DNA from: Anaeramoeba flamelloides
Lineage: Eukaryota > Metamonada > Anaeramoebidae
NCBI GenBank assembly: GCA_027625915.1
Contig: JANTQA010000023.1
Location: forward strand, 19,530,001-19,594,000
Reading direction: 5' to 3'
DNA: 64,000 nucleotides
Shown here: positions 25,349-37,669 of the stretch, piece after piece
Layout of the letters: the number at the start of each line of letters is the position of its first letter
How positions within the stretch are numbered: position 1 is the first letter of the stretch
Notes under the pieces: generated by a model
What the model was told of the DNA's origin: nothing
The model's database searches: none
Seen by the model: only the letters and a program-made list of their open reading frames with translations
Program-made: the position numbers and the translations under genes

Positions 25349-26769
25349 AATTAATTAATGTTTTGATGATATTACTAATATTCATAATTTTCAAAATATT
25401 TATTTTTGTTATGATCCAAAGTTCATTTATTTTTAAAACTTTTTAATTAATTTGATAATTTTTTTTATGATGATTATTTATTTTCTCTAGTTAATTTTCT
25501 ATTTTCATTTTTTCTTTTATTTTAAATTAATAACAAAAATTTTAATAAATATAATATCATCTTGATATCATTTTTTATTACTTGTTATTTCTTAATCATT
25601 GTTTTTTTTTGAATACCACAAACTAAAATTCAAAATTTTCCACACATCTAAAACCGTTTAAACAATCACAATAATACAATTTCATTCAAATTGGAAATAA
25701 TTTTGATTTTTTGTAAAATATGAAAACCATTTTTTCATCTTTTAGTTTTTTTAATTCATTTTCGTTTTTTGAATTACTTAGCTTGAATTGTTCTATCGAA
25801 ATTGATTTAAAAGAGTTATATTATGCGAAACTTGAGTTTATGGAAATAGAAAAAAAAAAAAATAACATTTGTTGATTATATCTGACCTTTTGATCAATCA
25901 AATAATCCTAATCGAATTTTTACAAAGTTACCAATGGTATTTGTTTGTTTTGAACTCTCCAAATTTTTTAACACACACTTGATAATTTATTAATATTCAT
26001 AGAGAATTTATATTTTCTTTTATGGATATTATAATTTAGAAATATGTGTTAAAGATTTCAAAAAGTGAATGATTCCAATATGATATTTCTTCTAGAATTG
26101 ATTAAAGAAGATTTTTTTTTCAAAAACTGAATTTTGGTGTGGTAAAAAATTTGAATTTGGATTTACTTTTAGGGGAAAATCAAAATATTTTTCTAAAATT
26201 AAATCTCTTTTGATAACGATTTTTATGATCAAAAAGAAAAAAAATAATCACGAATTTTCACCATAAAAAATATCAAAGAAAATCGAGAACAGAAATTTTA
26301 ATATATATTAATAAATAGTTATACAAACAAATAAATTGAATTATTATCAAGAATCAAAAAAGGGTAAATAATGATTTTGTTATATTTATATATTTTTTTG
26401 GAGATTTTGTTTAAGAAATATATTTTGAAATAAATTTTACTCTTTCTTGGAAATAAATTAAATCTATATTTTTATCATATCCTTATAAAAATCATTTATT
26501 TCATTTCTTAATATACCCCCCCCCTAAATTCAACTATTATTCAAAAATATACCCTTTCTTTATAATGTTATTGAAAGTTATTTTGTTTTATTTTAATCAG
26601 ATTCTTATCAAAATATATTTCTAATTTTAAAATTAAAATTATTTTTTCGAGATATATCCAATTTTTTTCCCCTTTTATTATATATAAACTATTTTTCAGT
26701 GAAAGGAACCCAGTTGTAATGAGATGAATTACATACGTTTAAAGGGTTTGAATGGGTATTAGAAGAAAA
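25349..26769. other. 3' flank of HMG gene and intergenic filler
   Basis: No gene is seen. It includes a run of nine C at 26516-26524. The first few hundred bases should include the 3' UTR of the HMG-box gene. Confidence 0.4.
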
Positions 26770-27060
26770 AATTAATTTTGGAAATTTTCAAAATTGAAAT
26801 CATTTATTCACATTTTTGCACATTTTTGTTTTTTTTTTTGATAGATTTTTTTTTGAAACCTAATTCAGTTGCAGAAAGTTTTTTTATTACAAGATCAATA
26901 GTCGCTTGGTAAAAACGTGTTATTTCAAGGTTATTGAAACCTGTGAAAATGATTTTTGAGAAATCATATTGATTTCTATTGGAATTTTATTCAATCTTTG
27001 ATCTTGATATTTGATTAATAAACTGGAAATATTTTCACTTCATTTTTATTTCCTTTTTCA
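26770..27060 (+). repeat. Dispersed repeat, inverted partner at 50640-50885
   Basis: Shared blocks with the complement of 50640-50885: AAAATTAATTTTTGGAAATT, AACCTAATTCA, ACAAGATC(A/G)AT, GCTTGGTAAAAA, GTTATT(T/C)(C/T)AAGGTTATTGAA and TTTTTGATC near the end. The copies are moderately diverged. No coding capacity. Confidence 0.6.
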
Positions 27061-27119
27061 AATAGAGACAAAAAATCACAACCTACTTCATTTGGGGACT
27101 TAGTTTCTAAACTAGATTC

Positions 27120-27640
27120 CAAAAATTTGTACACAATTTAAACAGTGGAAAGAACACCATTAAAGCACTTTAAATTCAATTTGTAAAGAATTTTAATTTT
27201 ATAAACTATTTCATTTATTGTCTTTTTTGTTTTGTTTTCATTTCCTTTTTTGTATTTAAGTAATCTGTTTCGTTAGATGTGAATTTTTTTTGATGGTCGA
27301 AAGAAGGTTAGTTTTGAGTTTGTTTAATAGAAAAATCACATACCATTGATAGATGGTATCTTAACATTTGATCGATCAACAATTGTTGGTGAAATTTCAA
27401 CAAATTTACCAATACATTTTTTGTTCCGCCCGTTTCATTATTTTGGACGCACCTGTTTTTATTTTTGAGTTTGATATTTTTTTCTTTTATTTGTGTTAAA
27501 ATGATTACTGATTAAAACATAAATATTCGGTTACTTAAATGTTGTTTTATATTTGGTTTGGATAAATACAATAAATTGGGTTTTATTTTGCCTATTTTTG
27601 ATTTTGGGTGTCCAAATTTTTGGAATGGGGTTTATAAGAA
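27120..27640 (+). repeat. Dispersed repeat of about 520 bp, direct partner at 44150-44660
   Basis: Colinear by eye over the whole length with 44150-44660. Landmarks: TTTTGAGTTTGTT; AGATGGTATCTTA; GATCAACAATTGTTGGTGAA; ACCAATACATTTTTT; AATAAATTG(G/A)GTTTTATTTT; GCCTATTTTTGATTTT; and GTGTCCAAATTTTTGGAATG. Identity is perhaps 80%. No open frame is shared. No terminal repeats were recognised, so the class is unknown. Confidence 0.7.
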
Positions 27641-27915
27641 AAGTATGTAAAATGAAGTGAAAATTGTTTCCTATTTATTATTCAAATACCAGTAGGAGAT
27701 CAAATTAAACATTGTTGTTTTTCTCTATGGTGAAATTAGAATTTGATTTTTTCGGTTTGTAAGAGCATTTATTAATTAATTAGTTTTATATCGGAATTAT
27801 ACCAACAATTATTTGTGTCTATTATTCTGTTTATAATCTATTTGTTTTTCAAAGGTCAATTATATAAAAAAATGGATATTTGAAAAAAATCTTAGGCAAC
27901 TTGGTCAGAAACAAA

Positions 27916-27951
<36 letters not shown>

Positions 27952-28275
27952 TTTTCAGAAAGTTTAGTTGAAAAAACAAGAAAAAGGTCTTAGAAAAAAA
28001 CACTAAATACAAAAATAATTGTGATTATATTGTATATATTTATTTACAAATAATATTATTGTTATTAATTTTTATTTTTGAAAGAATTGAGGAATTAGAC
28101 ATCAGATATTCTAAAGATATATAACCATTTTTTTAAAAACTTTGATTTTTAAGAAAATTTATAGTTTTTTACTATTGGAAAATGGTAAATTACACTCTTA
28201 GTGTACTTTTCTACAAAATTATTAAGTTCTTTAATAGTCTAAAAAACTAGATAACACTATTTTTCATGAGAATTA
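27641..28275. other. Intergenic with (TA)n microsatellite
   Basis: A pure TA run of about 15 units lies near 27918-27948. Nothing else is recognised. Confidence 0.5.
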
Positions 28276-28474
28276 TAAAGTCAGTTCCACTTTTAAGGTA
28301 CAAACTGCTACGAGATTTAAGGGACAAAAAAATCTCAAATCAAAGAACATTTTTTGGGAATGTTTTTCTTTTCAATTTATTTTACTAGAATCTGAAGTTT
28401 GTGCCTTAATTTGAGATTTTTATTGTGCCTTAAACCCCTTAGCAGTTTGTGTCTTAAAAGTGGAACTGACTGTA
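28276..28474. mobile_element. Tc1/mariner-type MITE, copy 1 (199 bp)
   Basis: Inverted ends GTCAGTTCCACTTTTAAGG and the complement at 28450-28472, with TA at both outer edges. Internal arms continue as AATCTCAAAT...ATTTGAGATT. The left edge is slightly decayed (TAAAGTCAG rather than TACAGTCAG). Nearly equal-length copies lie at 45494-45694 and 52191-52388. A CAGT terminus plus TA target duplication is the hallmark of Tc1/mariner derivatives. Non-coding. Confidence 0.85.
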
Positions 28475-29911
28475 TACCCACATTCTTTTTATGGTTAAAA
28501 AGCAAAAACAAAAAAAAAAGAAAATGAAAGGAAAAAAGAAAATTTACTAGAAAAATGTATGATTCTTTTGAATTTATATCGACTTCAGAAAAACCATATG
28601 GGAAAAAAATACATTCTTCTTATCCAATTTTAATATTAAAATTTTAAAAAAACCAATTAAAGGGAAAGATCAAAAAGAAATAAAACTCTTATTTCAGGAA
28701 TGCTAAAACAAAGAAATTATTATAATAGATGTTTTCTAAATTTAGAATTTATCAAAGAAATACTGAAAATAGATTAGATTTTAAAGTTTTTGTTATTTTC
28801 TGACTTAATTTTTCATATTTTGGATTTTTAGGATTTCTTAATTTCCACAAAATGTTAAAATTGTCAAATTGAGACTATTTAATCAAAATCTAAATTAGGT
28901 TGGTTAATATGTTGCTTAACAATTAATATTTTTATATATCAAATTGTATATTTGAATTTTTACAAATAGTTTCAATTGCTTAAAGAAAAATGGAATTTAT
29001 GATTTTGAAATTTCAGGGTATTTTCGTTTGTAGTTCTAATCTTAATTATTTTACATGCCAAATACTGGTATTTGAAATTTAAGTTCGATATAATTTCCGT
29101 TGATATATGTTATTTATTCAATCCACAATTTTGATTTCTTCGAGGATTCTGGGTTAACTCAATGTATAACCAATATATATATATTTATATAAAGCACAAT
29201 TTGGAATATATTTTTATGAAATTTTTTAAAAATGAAAAAAAGGAAAAGAAATATGAAGTGAAAAATTTTTCCTGGTTAGAATTCAAATAACAGTCGACAA
29301 AATAAGAAAGGTAGTAAAAACACCAAAAACAAATATTAACATTTAAGAACCTGTTTCCTCAGAAACTGATCCCTCAAATACTTTTTGAGTTATTTAACAA
29401 GATTGCATAAATGAGGATCGAAACAAAGGAGTTTAATTATTTGGGATTTTTCATTAATTTTATCAAAAATAAAATAAAGAATACCTAAATTGTGCAGAGT
29501 TTATGAGTTTGTTTTCAAAAGTATATGTTTTTGTTTTTTTTTTTTCACAAATTTCAAAAACAAATAAAGTGAAAAGATTCTTTTTTTGAAATGAAAAAAA
29601 AATGCTTTGTCTTAAAGAAAAAAGCAAGTTAAAAATAAAGAGTGATCTTTAAAATTACTTTTTGAGTTTAAAAACCACACTAAAAAAATAGTGTATTGAA
29701 AATACAGATCGAAGAGAAGAAAATTAAATAAACAAAAAAACAAAAAAATCTTTTTTTTTTTATTTTTGTTTTAGTTTTATTAGAATAGTTATTTTTTATG
29801 AACGACTTCTTTCTTCCATTATTGGGTAAAGTTGAACGATGCCAACCCGCCAAAGAAAGCACTAAAGGAAAGGAAAAATCAAACCTAAAAACTAAAGAAA
29901 GGAAACAAGGT
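28475..29911. other. Intergenic, no gene seen
   Basis: AT-rich. A block near 29240-29330 has faint similarity to 27640-27710 and 34590-34630 (GAAGTGAAAA...TTCAAATAACAGT), probably repeat debris. Confidence 0.35.
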
Positions 29912-30238
29912 TTAATTGTTTTCAGGGAAAATTGGTGGAAAGCCTGTACCGTTTGTAGAATCAAAAGGCAATTTGACACCAAGGCGTTGAGCCTCTTGTT
30001 TGTCTCTTTCTTTTAAATTCATTTCTGTAAATAAAGTGACACCATAAGGTAGAACAACAGCAGCAGCACCTGTGACGCCGATCCATAAAGTCTTACCAGC
30101 AACACCTACAGCTCCTTTGCTGACATTGGAAAGTGAAGAAAAGAGATCAGATGTAAGTGAAAATACTTTTGGAATGAAGCCTTCAGAATCATCTCCAAGG
30201 TTATTTACAGAATCGTTTTGAATATCAAGTTTGGACAT
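29912..30238 (-). CDS. Tom22-like mitochondrial import receptor subunit
   Basis: Intronless frame of 108 codons from the ATG at 30238 (MSKLDIQNDSVNNL); the frame extends upstream but with AT-rich, non-conserved sequence. Residues 1-25 are acidic. FIPKVFSLTSDLFSSLS forms an amphipathic helix, followed by a single membrane-spanning stretch with a conserved entry: GKTLWIGVTGAAAVVLPYG, then TLFTEMNLKERDKQEAQ. The short C-terminus contains Pro/Gly. The order (acidic cytosolic N-terminus, [GR]xxLWIG, small residues, LP, then E..../EAQ) is that of Tom22/Tom9, the central receptor of the TOM translocase in the outer mitochondrial membrane. Its size is near that of animal Tom22 (about 140) and plant Tom9 (about 95). 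Call based on remembered motifs; an unrelated tail-anchored protein is the alternative. Confidence 0.68.
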   Translation of the reverse strand: MSKLDIQNDSVNNLGDDSEGFIPKVFSLTSDLFSSLSNVSKGAVGVAGKTLWIGVTGAAAVVLPYGVTLFTEMNLKERDKQEAQRLGVKLPFDSTNGTGFPPIFPENN

Positions 30239-31653
30239 CTTCTTTGAATTTTGAAAATAGAAATGGTTTGGGATTGGGTTACAAACAAAAAAATAAAATA
30301 ATGTTTCAGAAAAATAGATTCGAGATTTAAGGCAGTTAATCGACAACAAACCAAACTGACATTTAAAGCGAGAAAAGTTTACTAAAAGATTAAATTGTTG
30401 ATCTTTGTTTTTAAGCTCGCCTAAAAGTTAAAACAAAAGAAATACTACATATCAAAAAAACCCTAATTTGGAGAATAAAACAGGGTTTTTTTTTCTACTG
30501 TCCCATTACAAAATCTACTTCAGTTTTCAATGATATGTCTAAAGAAAAACCGATTTTGAAGGTTAACCCAATGATTTTTTTAGAAAATTTCAAATTATGA
30601 AATGATTTCGTTTCCAAATTGGACAGAAATTTTACGCGATTTTCTGTAATAATTTCATGTTTTTTTTAATGAACAAAATTTATTTGATAATTAACTTTTT
30701 ATATTTACGAGAAAAATTTCATATTTGATAATTCAATTTAAGAATTTTCTTTTCTATTGTAGAACTTTCAGAAACCGATACCAGTCTTTATTTTCCGATT
30801 TGGAAACAATCTTCTTGTAATAATCTGAGTTTGGTCTTGAAGAACGAGAAAAACGATATTGTTCGAAGTGATATAAGATGATATTAAGAAATTCAAAAAA
30901 CAAGGATAATGATCACATTCGCACTATAAAAAATTTACTATTTTGAGTTTGGAACGCTATCCAAAACAAAAAAAAAAATAACCAAATGATTTTATAACAA
31001 AAGAAAATATATGAGATGTTTTTGATATTTTAAACTCAGTATTTAACTCGACAAAGCAAAGAACAAGTCAAACAAATTTAAAGCAAAAACAACTAATTTG
31101 TTCTTTTTTTAATGATAATTTAAAGAAATTGCTCGGCAAAAGATCTTTTTTACCAAATTGAAGTCATTGAAAGATGAAATTAAATGTTAAATTGGCTAGT
31201 TTGGAAAGAAAAAAAATTATTTAAATTTCCACCGAGATAAATCTATATCACTCAAGTTTTCAATAGTCTCTATTTATCCTTTTATTTCATTTTTATTATG
31301 AAATATCCACAAAATATTAAATATAAAAACTAGAATCTATCGTATGTCTTTAATTACCTTTGTTTGTTTAATATCATTCTTAAAGTTCTTAACTTGACTT
31401 GGACAAAAAGTACTTTTTTTCATTTTAATTTCTTAAATAGGTAATTTTCATTTTTCAGCTTTTGAAATCCTCTGATAAATGACCTACTCTCGCTTTTTTT
31501 GAAGAAAAGACAACAAAAAATTCTTTTTTTATTAATAATCTAGTTTTCTTTCAAAACTCAAAAAAAAATTTTTTTGATTTAAACATTTTTTTTTTTCAAT
31601 AAAGAAATAAAATTAACATTATTTTTAAAAAGTAAACTCCCTTTCAAAATCAG
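30239..31653. other. Upstream of Tom22-like gene, no other gene seen
   Basis: Holds the presumed promoter of the Tom22-like gene. No motif is recognised and no open frame has coding character. Confidence 0.4.
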
Positions 31654-32128
31654 TAGCCTATTAAAAATCAAATTTTAAAGAAAAATATTTTTAATAATTG
31701 AATTTATCCATTATAAAATAAAAAAATGGATTTTAACATTCAATACTATACTCAAGAGATATTTATTTTTTGTCTAAAAATAAATGAAAAAAAAATAAAA
31801 AAAACTGTTATAAAAAAATTGTGACATTTATTTTGAAAGAAGCATTAGATAAAAAATAGAAAATTTAAAAAAGTAAAAAAACCCATTTATCGATTCTCCT
31901 TCCATTTTTTTAACTAAATCTAATCTCTTTTTCATATTTGAAACCAAATTTTTCATTAATTCATCTGTTACTTCTTTCCAATTTTTCATTTTCATTTTCC
32001 ATTTTAACAAAACACTGTTGAAAAAATAAAAAGAGAAAAAATGATTTATTTGCAATCTTTTCATTATGAGAGGAAAAACTTCAAAACTATACAAAAGCAA
32101 TTCAAAATTCAAATGTAAGAAGGGCCAT
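31654..32128 (-). mobile_element. Repeat of about 475 bp, near-identical inverted partner at 51441-51908
   Basis: The reverse complement matches 51441-51908 almost base for base (about 90% by eye, the best-preserved pair in the window). Both begin CCCTTCTTACATTTG and include TTTTTCCTCTCATAATGAAA and a splice-acceptor-like T-rich stretch ending in CAG. Both then carry an open frame beginning MKMKNWKEVTDELMKNLVS and continuing NMKKRL...MEGE..INGFF. The frame is open in both copies, with several amino-acid changes. It matches no family I recognise. Probably a young non-autonomous mobile element or a fragment of a larger one. Confidence 0.7.
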
Positions 32129-35100
32129 TTATAATGTAATTTAGTTTACATAGTAGATGCATTGCCCATTTTTTTTTTTTTTTTTGAACTAAATTCAAAC
32201 TAATATTTTGATTCATTGATCCGAATTAATGTTTCCTTGTATTAGAAGTTGAGAAGAATTGTCTTTTGGGAATTCTGAAATTTGGAATCCCCCCCCACAA
32301 AAAAAAAAAAAAAAAAAAAAAAACAGATTAAAGTATTCTAAAATACTATTTAATGACATTTTTTAGTTTTTGATGATAACTTAAATTATCTTGTTTTAGC
32401 TAAAAAATTACGATAATATGAAAAAATCATAACTTATATAGAATTCGCATTACGTTGATAAAAGAAATCTAAATTTATAAAATCATTTTTAAAAAAAAAA
32501 ATTGAATTTAAAAAAAAAACACACACATTAACATGCTTTTACCCTGTAAAAATGTTATAAAATGTTTGAAAGGGTTGTAAAGTCTCTTCAAGTATTTGAA
32601 AGTTTTGGAAGTCACAAATCTTTATAAAAGTCCAGCGATTTTTTGTATTTGATAAACAAAATGTTTTTTCTTTACATTTTTTTACAAAATATAAAATATC
32701 TAACAAAATTTACCTTCAAAATAATAAGTACCCATTTCAACAATATACTTGAACATAAAACCATTATATGTTTTTTAACAATGGAATTATTATGTTTAAA
32801 GTTAAATAACTCGTAATAGAAGAAAGGGTAATTTTCTTACTTTATGTTATCGAGCAAAAAAAACTTTAAGCTCTAGTTCTCTATTATGTACAATACAAAG
32901 ATAGTGCAAAAATATGAGAATAAGAATAAGATATAAAATTAATGAACAAAAAATCTTAATCATTGGTGATAATATATGTTGATCACTGTGAAAGCTTTTG
33001 AAAAGTTATCCTAACATTTTAGCTTTCTGAGAATCAAGAAAGGGGTTTAAAACCAAATATACATTTTTCAAAAAACTAGTGAAGAGTTGGTTGTTTTAGA
33101 AGCATTTTTATTCAACACAATTTATCACACTGTGATATACCTGAAAGAAATATTTATGTACCTTCAGTTATTACATTTTGTTTACTTAAATGATGGATAG
33201 ATTGTCAACCAAATTAAAATAAAATACAATGAAAACTCTTGATCTGATCCTTCATTGAATCAAGTACCTTTTTTGTTTGCTTTTTAAAAAGAACAAATTT
33301 TTTTTCTGGGTCTCTTTTTTTAATCAAAAATAAAAAATTTACTTTTTAAAAGTACTTTTGAATTAGCCTAAAATACGACAACTATTATATTGCAATTTAA
33401 TTTCTAATCATTATATTCTGACATTTATCACAATTGTTAGAAAATTCTCATAATTTTATAGAATATCCTGATTTGTTATATTCTCACTATTATATAGAAC
33501 ATCGTGATTTGTTGAATTATTGCAATATTTTGAAAAACTTGGTTTTCTATAATTACAAGATTTGATAGAGATAATTGTATTTTTTAAAGTTTTATCATGG
33601 ATTGACAAAGATAGCATGGAATCTTCTTTTTGATGATAATTTTTTTGATAAAATAAAGAATTATTCACCTTCTTAGAACTGAATAGAAAAAGATTATAAC
33701 CTTTTCCAATCTGTATAATAATAAAATGATTACCCAAAAAATTTCAATCATAACTAAAGTGCTTACTAAAACATTTGTGAGAGATAATCATTTTCTTCTC
33801 TGTTTTGTTCCAAATTTATTTAATATTTCTCAAATTAAAAATTTATATTTTTTTATAAAATAGTTCACAAAAAAATAAATTTATTAAAGAGTAAAAAATA
33901 CAAAATTAGATTTAAATTTTCCGTTATTTTCTCAATTAAATTTTCAGAGTTGATGATTTTTTTTTATCTTTACATTTGCCAAAGTGTTAAAATTAATAGA
34001 TTGAGAACAGATAATCAGTATGAGAATTACTGTTAAATATAATATAAAAAGATCAAAATTTTCATTCAGCTTTCCCAAAAAATAACATTCCAAGAATTAA
34101 ATCAAATCATCAAAGGACCCCAATTCTAAAAAAGGAATAAATAATTTTAACTGATTTACGGAATTAAAAAATTGAAATTTTCTATATATATATATATATA
34201 ACCATTTTTTTGGAAAGCTTCATGAAAATTTTGTTCTATTTATTTTGCAACAAATAGTAGAATAGTTAATGATTACTCAAATATTTTCTAGACTTATTGG
34301 TAAAATTGGAATATATTTTCATATTTCAATAAATATTTTCAATTGATCAGCAAAAATTGAATTTCCCCATCTTTTTGTAATAAATTGGAATATTTTTGAT
34401 TTAACACTTTATAAAAATGGGAAAAAAGGGATCTTACTTTTAAAAACAATATTTGTTTTGAATAATAATATACATATAACTTTCAATTTATTTTCAATTT
34501 CCTTTTTCAAATAGAAGACACAAATTACAACCTTCTTCTTGGAAAACTCAATTTACGAAAAACAAATATTTGGAAAAGGAAAATTTTTTCCCATTTAATA
34601 ATCAAATAACAGTAATTCATTCTCAAAAAAGAATTAGAAAATAGGTTTGGTATTCTATTAATCAGATTTTTACAAATTTTCCATTTCGAGATGTGGTAAA
34701 AAGAATTTGAATTTTTTATTACAATTGACTGTAATATTTTTTTTTGTTGGTTACCATTCACTTAAGAATTTATAAAAGTCTTTTTTACTCTTTATTTATT
34801 AGAATAAAAATATAAGACAAAAATTGAAAATAATATAATTTATCACCTTCTCAGATTTGAAAGTTGGACACAATACCGAAAAAAAAAAAAGAGAACAATG
34901 TGTTTCACCAATTGATTTTTTGTGAAAGATTCAAATTGTAATTCGACAAAAGTCTTTTTTTAGATGAAAAAACATAAAACAAATCCCATAACTTTTACAA
35001 ATCTCTTGGTCTTTTCAAATATATCAATCTTTCAGCCTTTTGATACTGTCAAACACCTTCAGACAATGTATTTCCCCTTTTAAACACTTTTCAATACCTT

Positions 35101-35533
35101 TAAAGGGGAAATACATTGAAAAGTTGATAAAAGTCAGGAGATTGTTTGTAGTGACAATAAAGAAATCGTTATCATTTTTTGATCAGTAATTTTTATTTTT
35201 TTCTTTGGTTCTTCTTGAAAATTACTGCCCATTTTTGAGAACAATTTCTCAATTTACTACAAAACTTACAAAGAAAATTTTCTTTTTGATTCCCAACCCC
35301 AAAAAACAAATTTTAATTGATCGAAATTATTTTTTTACTTGATAAAAAAAAAATAACAAAAACAAAAAAACAAAAACACATACAAAAAACAAAATATTCA
35401 GTCTAACAAAATCATCACTTTACACTTTCCAACAAACTTAATTAACTTGTACAGACTGTCACAGTTTTACAAATAATTACAAGAGCCAAAACAAATCCTT
35501 GATCCAAACAAAAGGGATTAATATCATTAAAAA
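32129..35533. other. Intergenic, 3.4 kb
   Basis: No gene is supported. It contains a run of eight C at 32289-32296 followed by a long poly(A), and a TA microsatellite at 34182-34200. A hairpin at 35064-35118 has 17 bp arms (CAATGTATTTCCCCTTT and complement) separated by 21 bases, about 420 bp before the USP start. A 93-codon minus-strand frame at 33456-33737 starts with TTG and lacks family features. The A-rich 35340-35400 may be part of the USP promoter or leader. Confidence 0.4.
35064..35118. repeat. Perfect 17 bp inverted repeat upstream of USP
   Basis: CAATGTATTTCCCCTTT at 35064-35080 pairs with AAAGGGGAAATACATTG at 35102-35118 (loop 21). It could be a small cruciform or just MITE debris; no TTTTTT run follows it. 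Confidence 0.6.
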
Positions 35534-36983
35534 ATGCACTTCTTTCGAACAAATAACATTGTACTGGTTGTCAGCCAAAACCTGGAATCAACTGTTCAAC
35601 GTGCATTTGGGAGGGGCTCTAATGGCAAGTCCTTGCCAAGTAGTGTCTCCTCATCAATGATTTTGCCATCTAAAGATAGCTTTGTCAAGACAAGGATCCA
35701 AAATGATAAATATAAGAAAACACTCCCGTTCCAGGATTATTCCACATTTGAAATCTTGGATTCAATCACAACAAATGTGTTAACGAAAAAAAAAACAAAT
35801 CGGGGTGTTAACAAAACCCCAACAAAAGCAATCACAAAACAATCAGCACAAAAGCAAAAATTGGCTGGATCGGATCGATTAAGATTCTTGACACAAGATT
35901 TCCCCAGCTTATCGAGCGAAAGACATAAACAGATTTTAAATAAAGAGAAAAGGTTGAACAAAAGCGGATTAAGTCTCCGTAAAAAACCATTAATGCAAAG
36001 TGATCAGCGCTTAAACTTTTTTCTTGAAACAAAAAAACAAAAAGAAGCGAAACAAAACAATAAAACGCCATTAACCAAAAAAGATAAAAGCCAAATTGTC
36101 CATAAAGTAATACCAAAAATGATCCAATGCTTATCAAATAAGCTGTTAATGGGCGAAATAATCAGGCAATTAAATCTGATGGGCAACATTGGCTTGAAAA
36201 ACTCCACAGGTGTTTCTTGTTATAAAAATGCGTCCTTCCAATGTCTATTAAAAACTCCCTTGATTATGATTAAAGGTGTCTCTTCATTGCTTCCTTTACC
36301 CACCAACCATTACCAACCAAACATTTTGCCACTAAAGGGTTACTCAGAAAGCAAAGATTACCAGGCACAATTGAATATAAAGAATCCGATCCTCTCGAAT
36401 AATTATTCGACTACTGATCAACAGTTTGATGTGGAAAACACTTTACGGAATTTTTCACAATCGTCAATTTCACCGCAATCGTCAAAGGACACAGCTTCCT
36501 TGGACTTGAATTGTGAGATTAGGCTGGTTGAATTTTTTGAAAGTTTAGTTGACAAATACCGCTCGGCAGACGAAAGTGGGGTTGTTGACCCACAATTTGT
36601 TGATCGTGCTTTGAGATCGATTTGCCCAGTATTTGGTTTAAAAAGGCAACAAGATGCACATGAATTTATAACCTTTATTATTGATGCACTCGCAGAAGAA
36701 ACAAAAGATCTCAATAATCATAGCTTTGTTTCTGATTTGTTTGCGGGGCAATTAGAAATATCTTTAACTTGCCACAAATGTAATAAAAGTGTATACCTTA
36801 CAGAGGTTATTCGCAATATTTCTCTTCCTCTAGCAATTGAAGAGCAAACTTATAAAAAACAACCGAAAAATTCACAATATTTGACAATGCAAAAAATGCA
36901 GGGGAATTCTGGTTATAATAAGAATAAAAATAAGATTACAAATATGAAAAAGAATAACAACATGAATAATAATCTAAATAATC

Positions 36984-37026
<43 letters not shown>

Positions 37027-37669
37027 TAATAATAAAAATTATAAAAATATGAATAAGAATAATAATCGGGAGAATATGAAGAAAAAAAATAATTTGAAGA
37101 AAAATTTACAAAGGGAAAGGAACAAAAAAGATAAAAATAAGAACACTGATAAAGGGGCTAATAAGAATAATCTTTTCAAAAAGAAAAAAATAAAAAGTAT
37201 AAAATTATTGGATTGCTTTAAAAAATTTTTTCACGAAAATCTTTTACAAGATGAAAATTCAGTTTGGTGTTCAAAATGTAAACAAAAAACTATCCATTCA
37301 CACCAATACAAATTTGACGTTTTCCCAAAAATATTAATTGTGCATTTATTACGCTTTGATGACAATTTTAAAAAAAATAATATCCGATGCAGTTTCCCAA
37401 TAAAGGATTTAGATATTAATTTCACGATGAAAAAACAAAATATTCTCAAAACTAATGATAACAAAAATAAAAATAAATATAATCTTATTGGTGTAATTCA
37501 GCACTATGGCACAACTCTTTTTGGACATTATAAATCTATTACTTTTGATCGCAAGACTAATGAATTTTATTCTTTTAATGATAGCATTGTGAAAGTGGTA
37601 AAAAATCCAAAAAAAATTTTTGAAAATGCATATATTTTATTCTATGAAAGACAAGAAATTATTTTTTAA
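35534..37669 (+). CDS. Ubiquitin-specific protease (USP, peptidase C19)
   Basis: Single-exon frame of 711 codons from ATG 35534 to TAA. Residues 1-220 are a basic, non-conserved leader. The catalytic domain starts at ~222 with GLKNSTGVSCYKNASFQCLL (candidate nucleophile Cys229). QQDAHEF lies at ~372. A Cys4 zinc finger is formed by CHKC and CSKC on either side of a large Asn/Lys insert (residues ~458-550, bases 36907-37180). The His box is GVIQHYGTTLFGHYKS (His665), followed by SFND (Asp683) and AYILFYER at the end. USPs cleave ubiquitin from proteins; the RALRSICPVF...RQQDAHEF style recalls USP36/42/17. Odd point: one residue too many lies between the oxyanion-hole Asn and the Cys (N-STGVS-C versus the usual N-xGNT-C), so activity may be altered. 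It converges with the TPR gene, 872 bp apart. Confidence 0.93.
36907..37180 (+). repeat. Asn/Lys trinucleotide expansion inside the USP
   Basis: AAT-rich run, with (AAT)n centred at 36988-37022, encodes NNNN...KNNNK inserted between the two zinc-finger Cys pairs of the USP. The reading frame is kept. This is typical low-complexity growth in AT-rich protist genes. Confidence 0.85.

Noticed and set aside
33456-33737. 93-codon minus-strand frame with balanced composition
   Set aside because: TTG start, no domain, no homologous copy and no splice context; could be chance.
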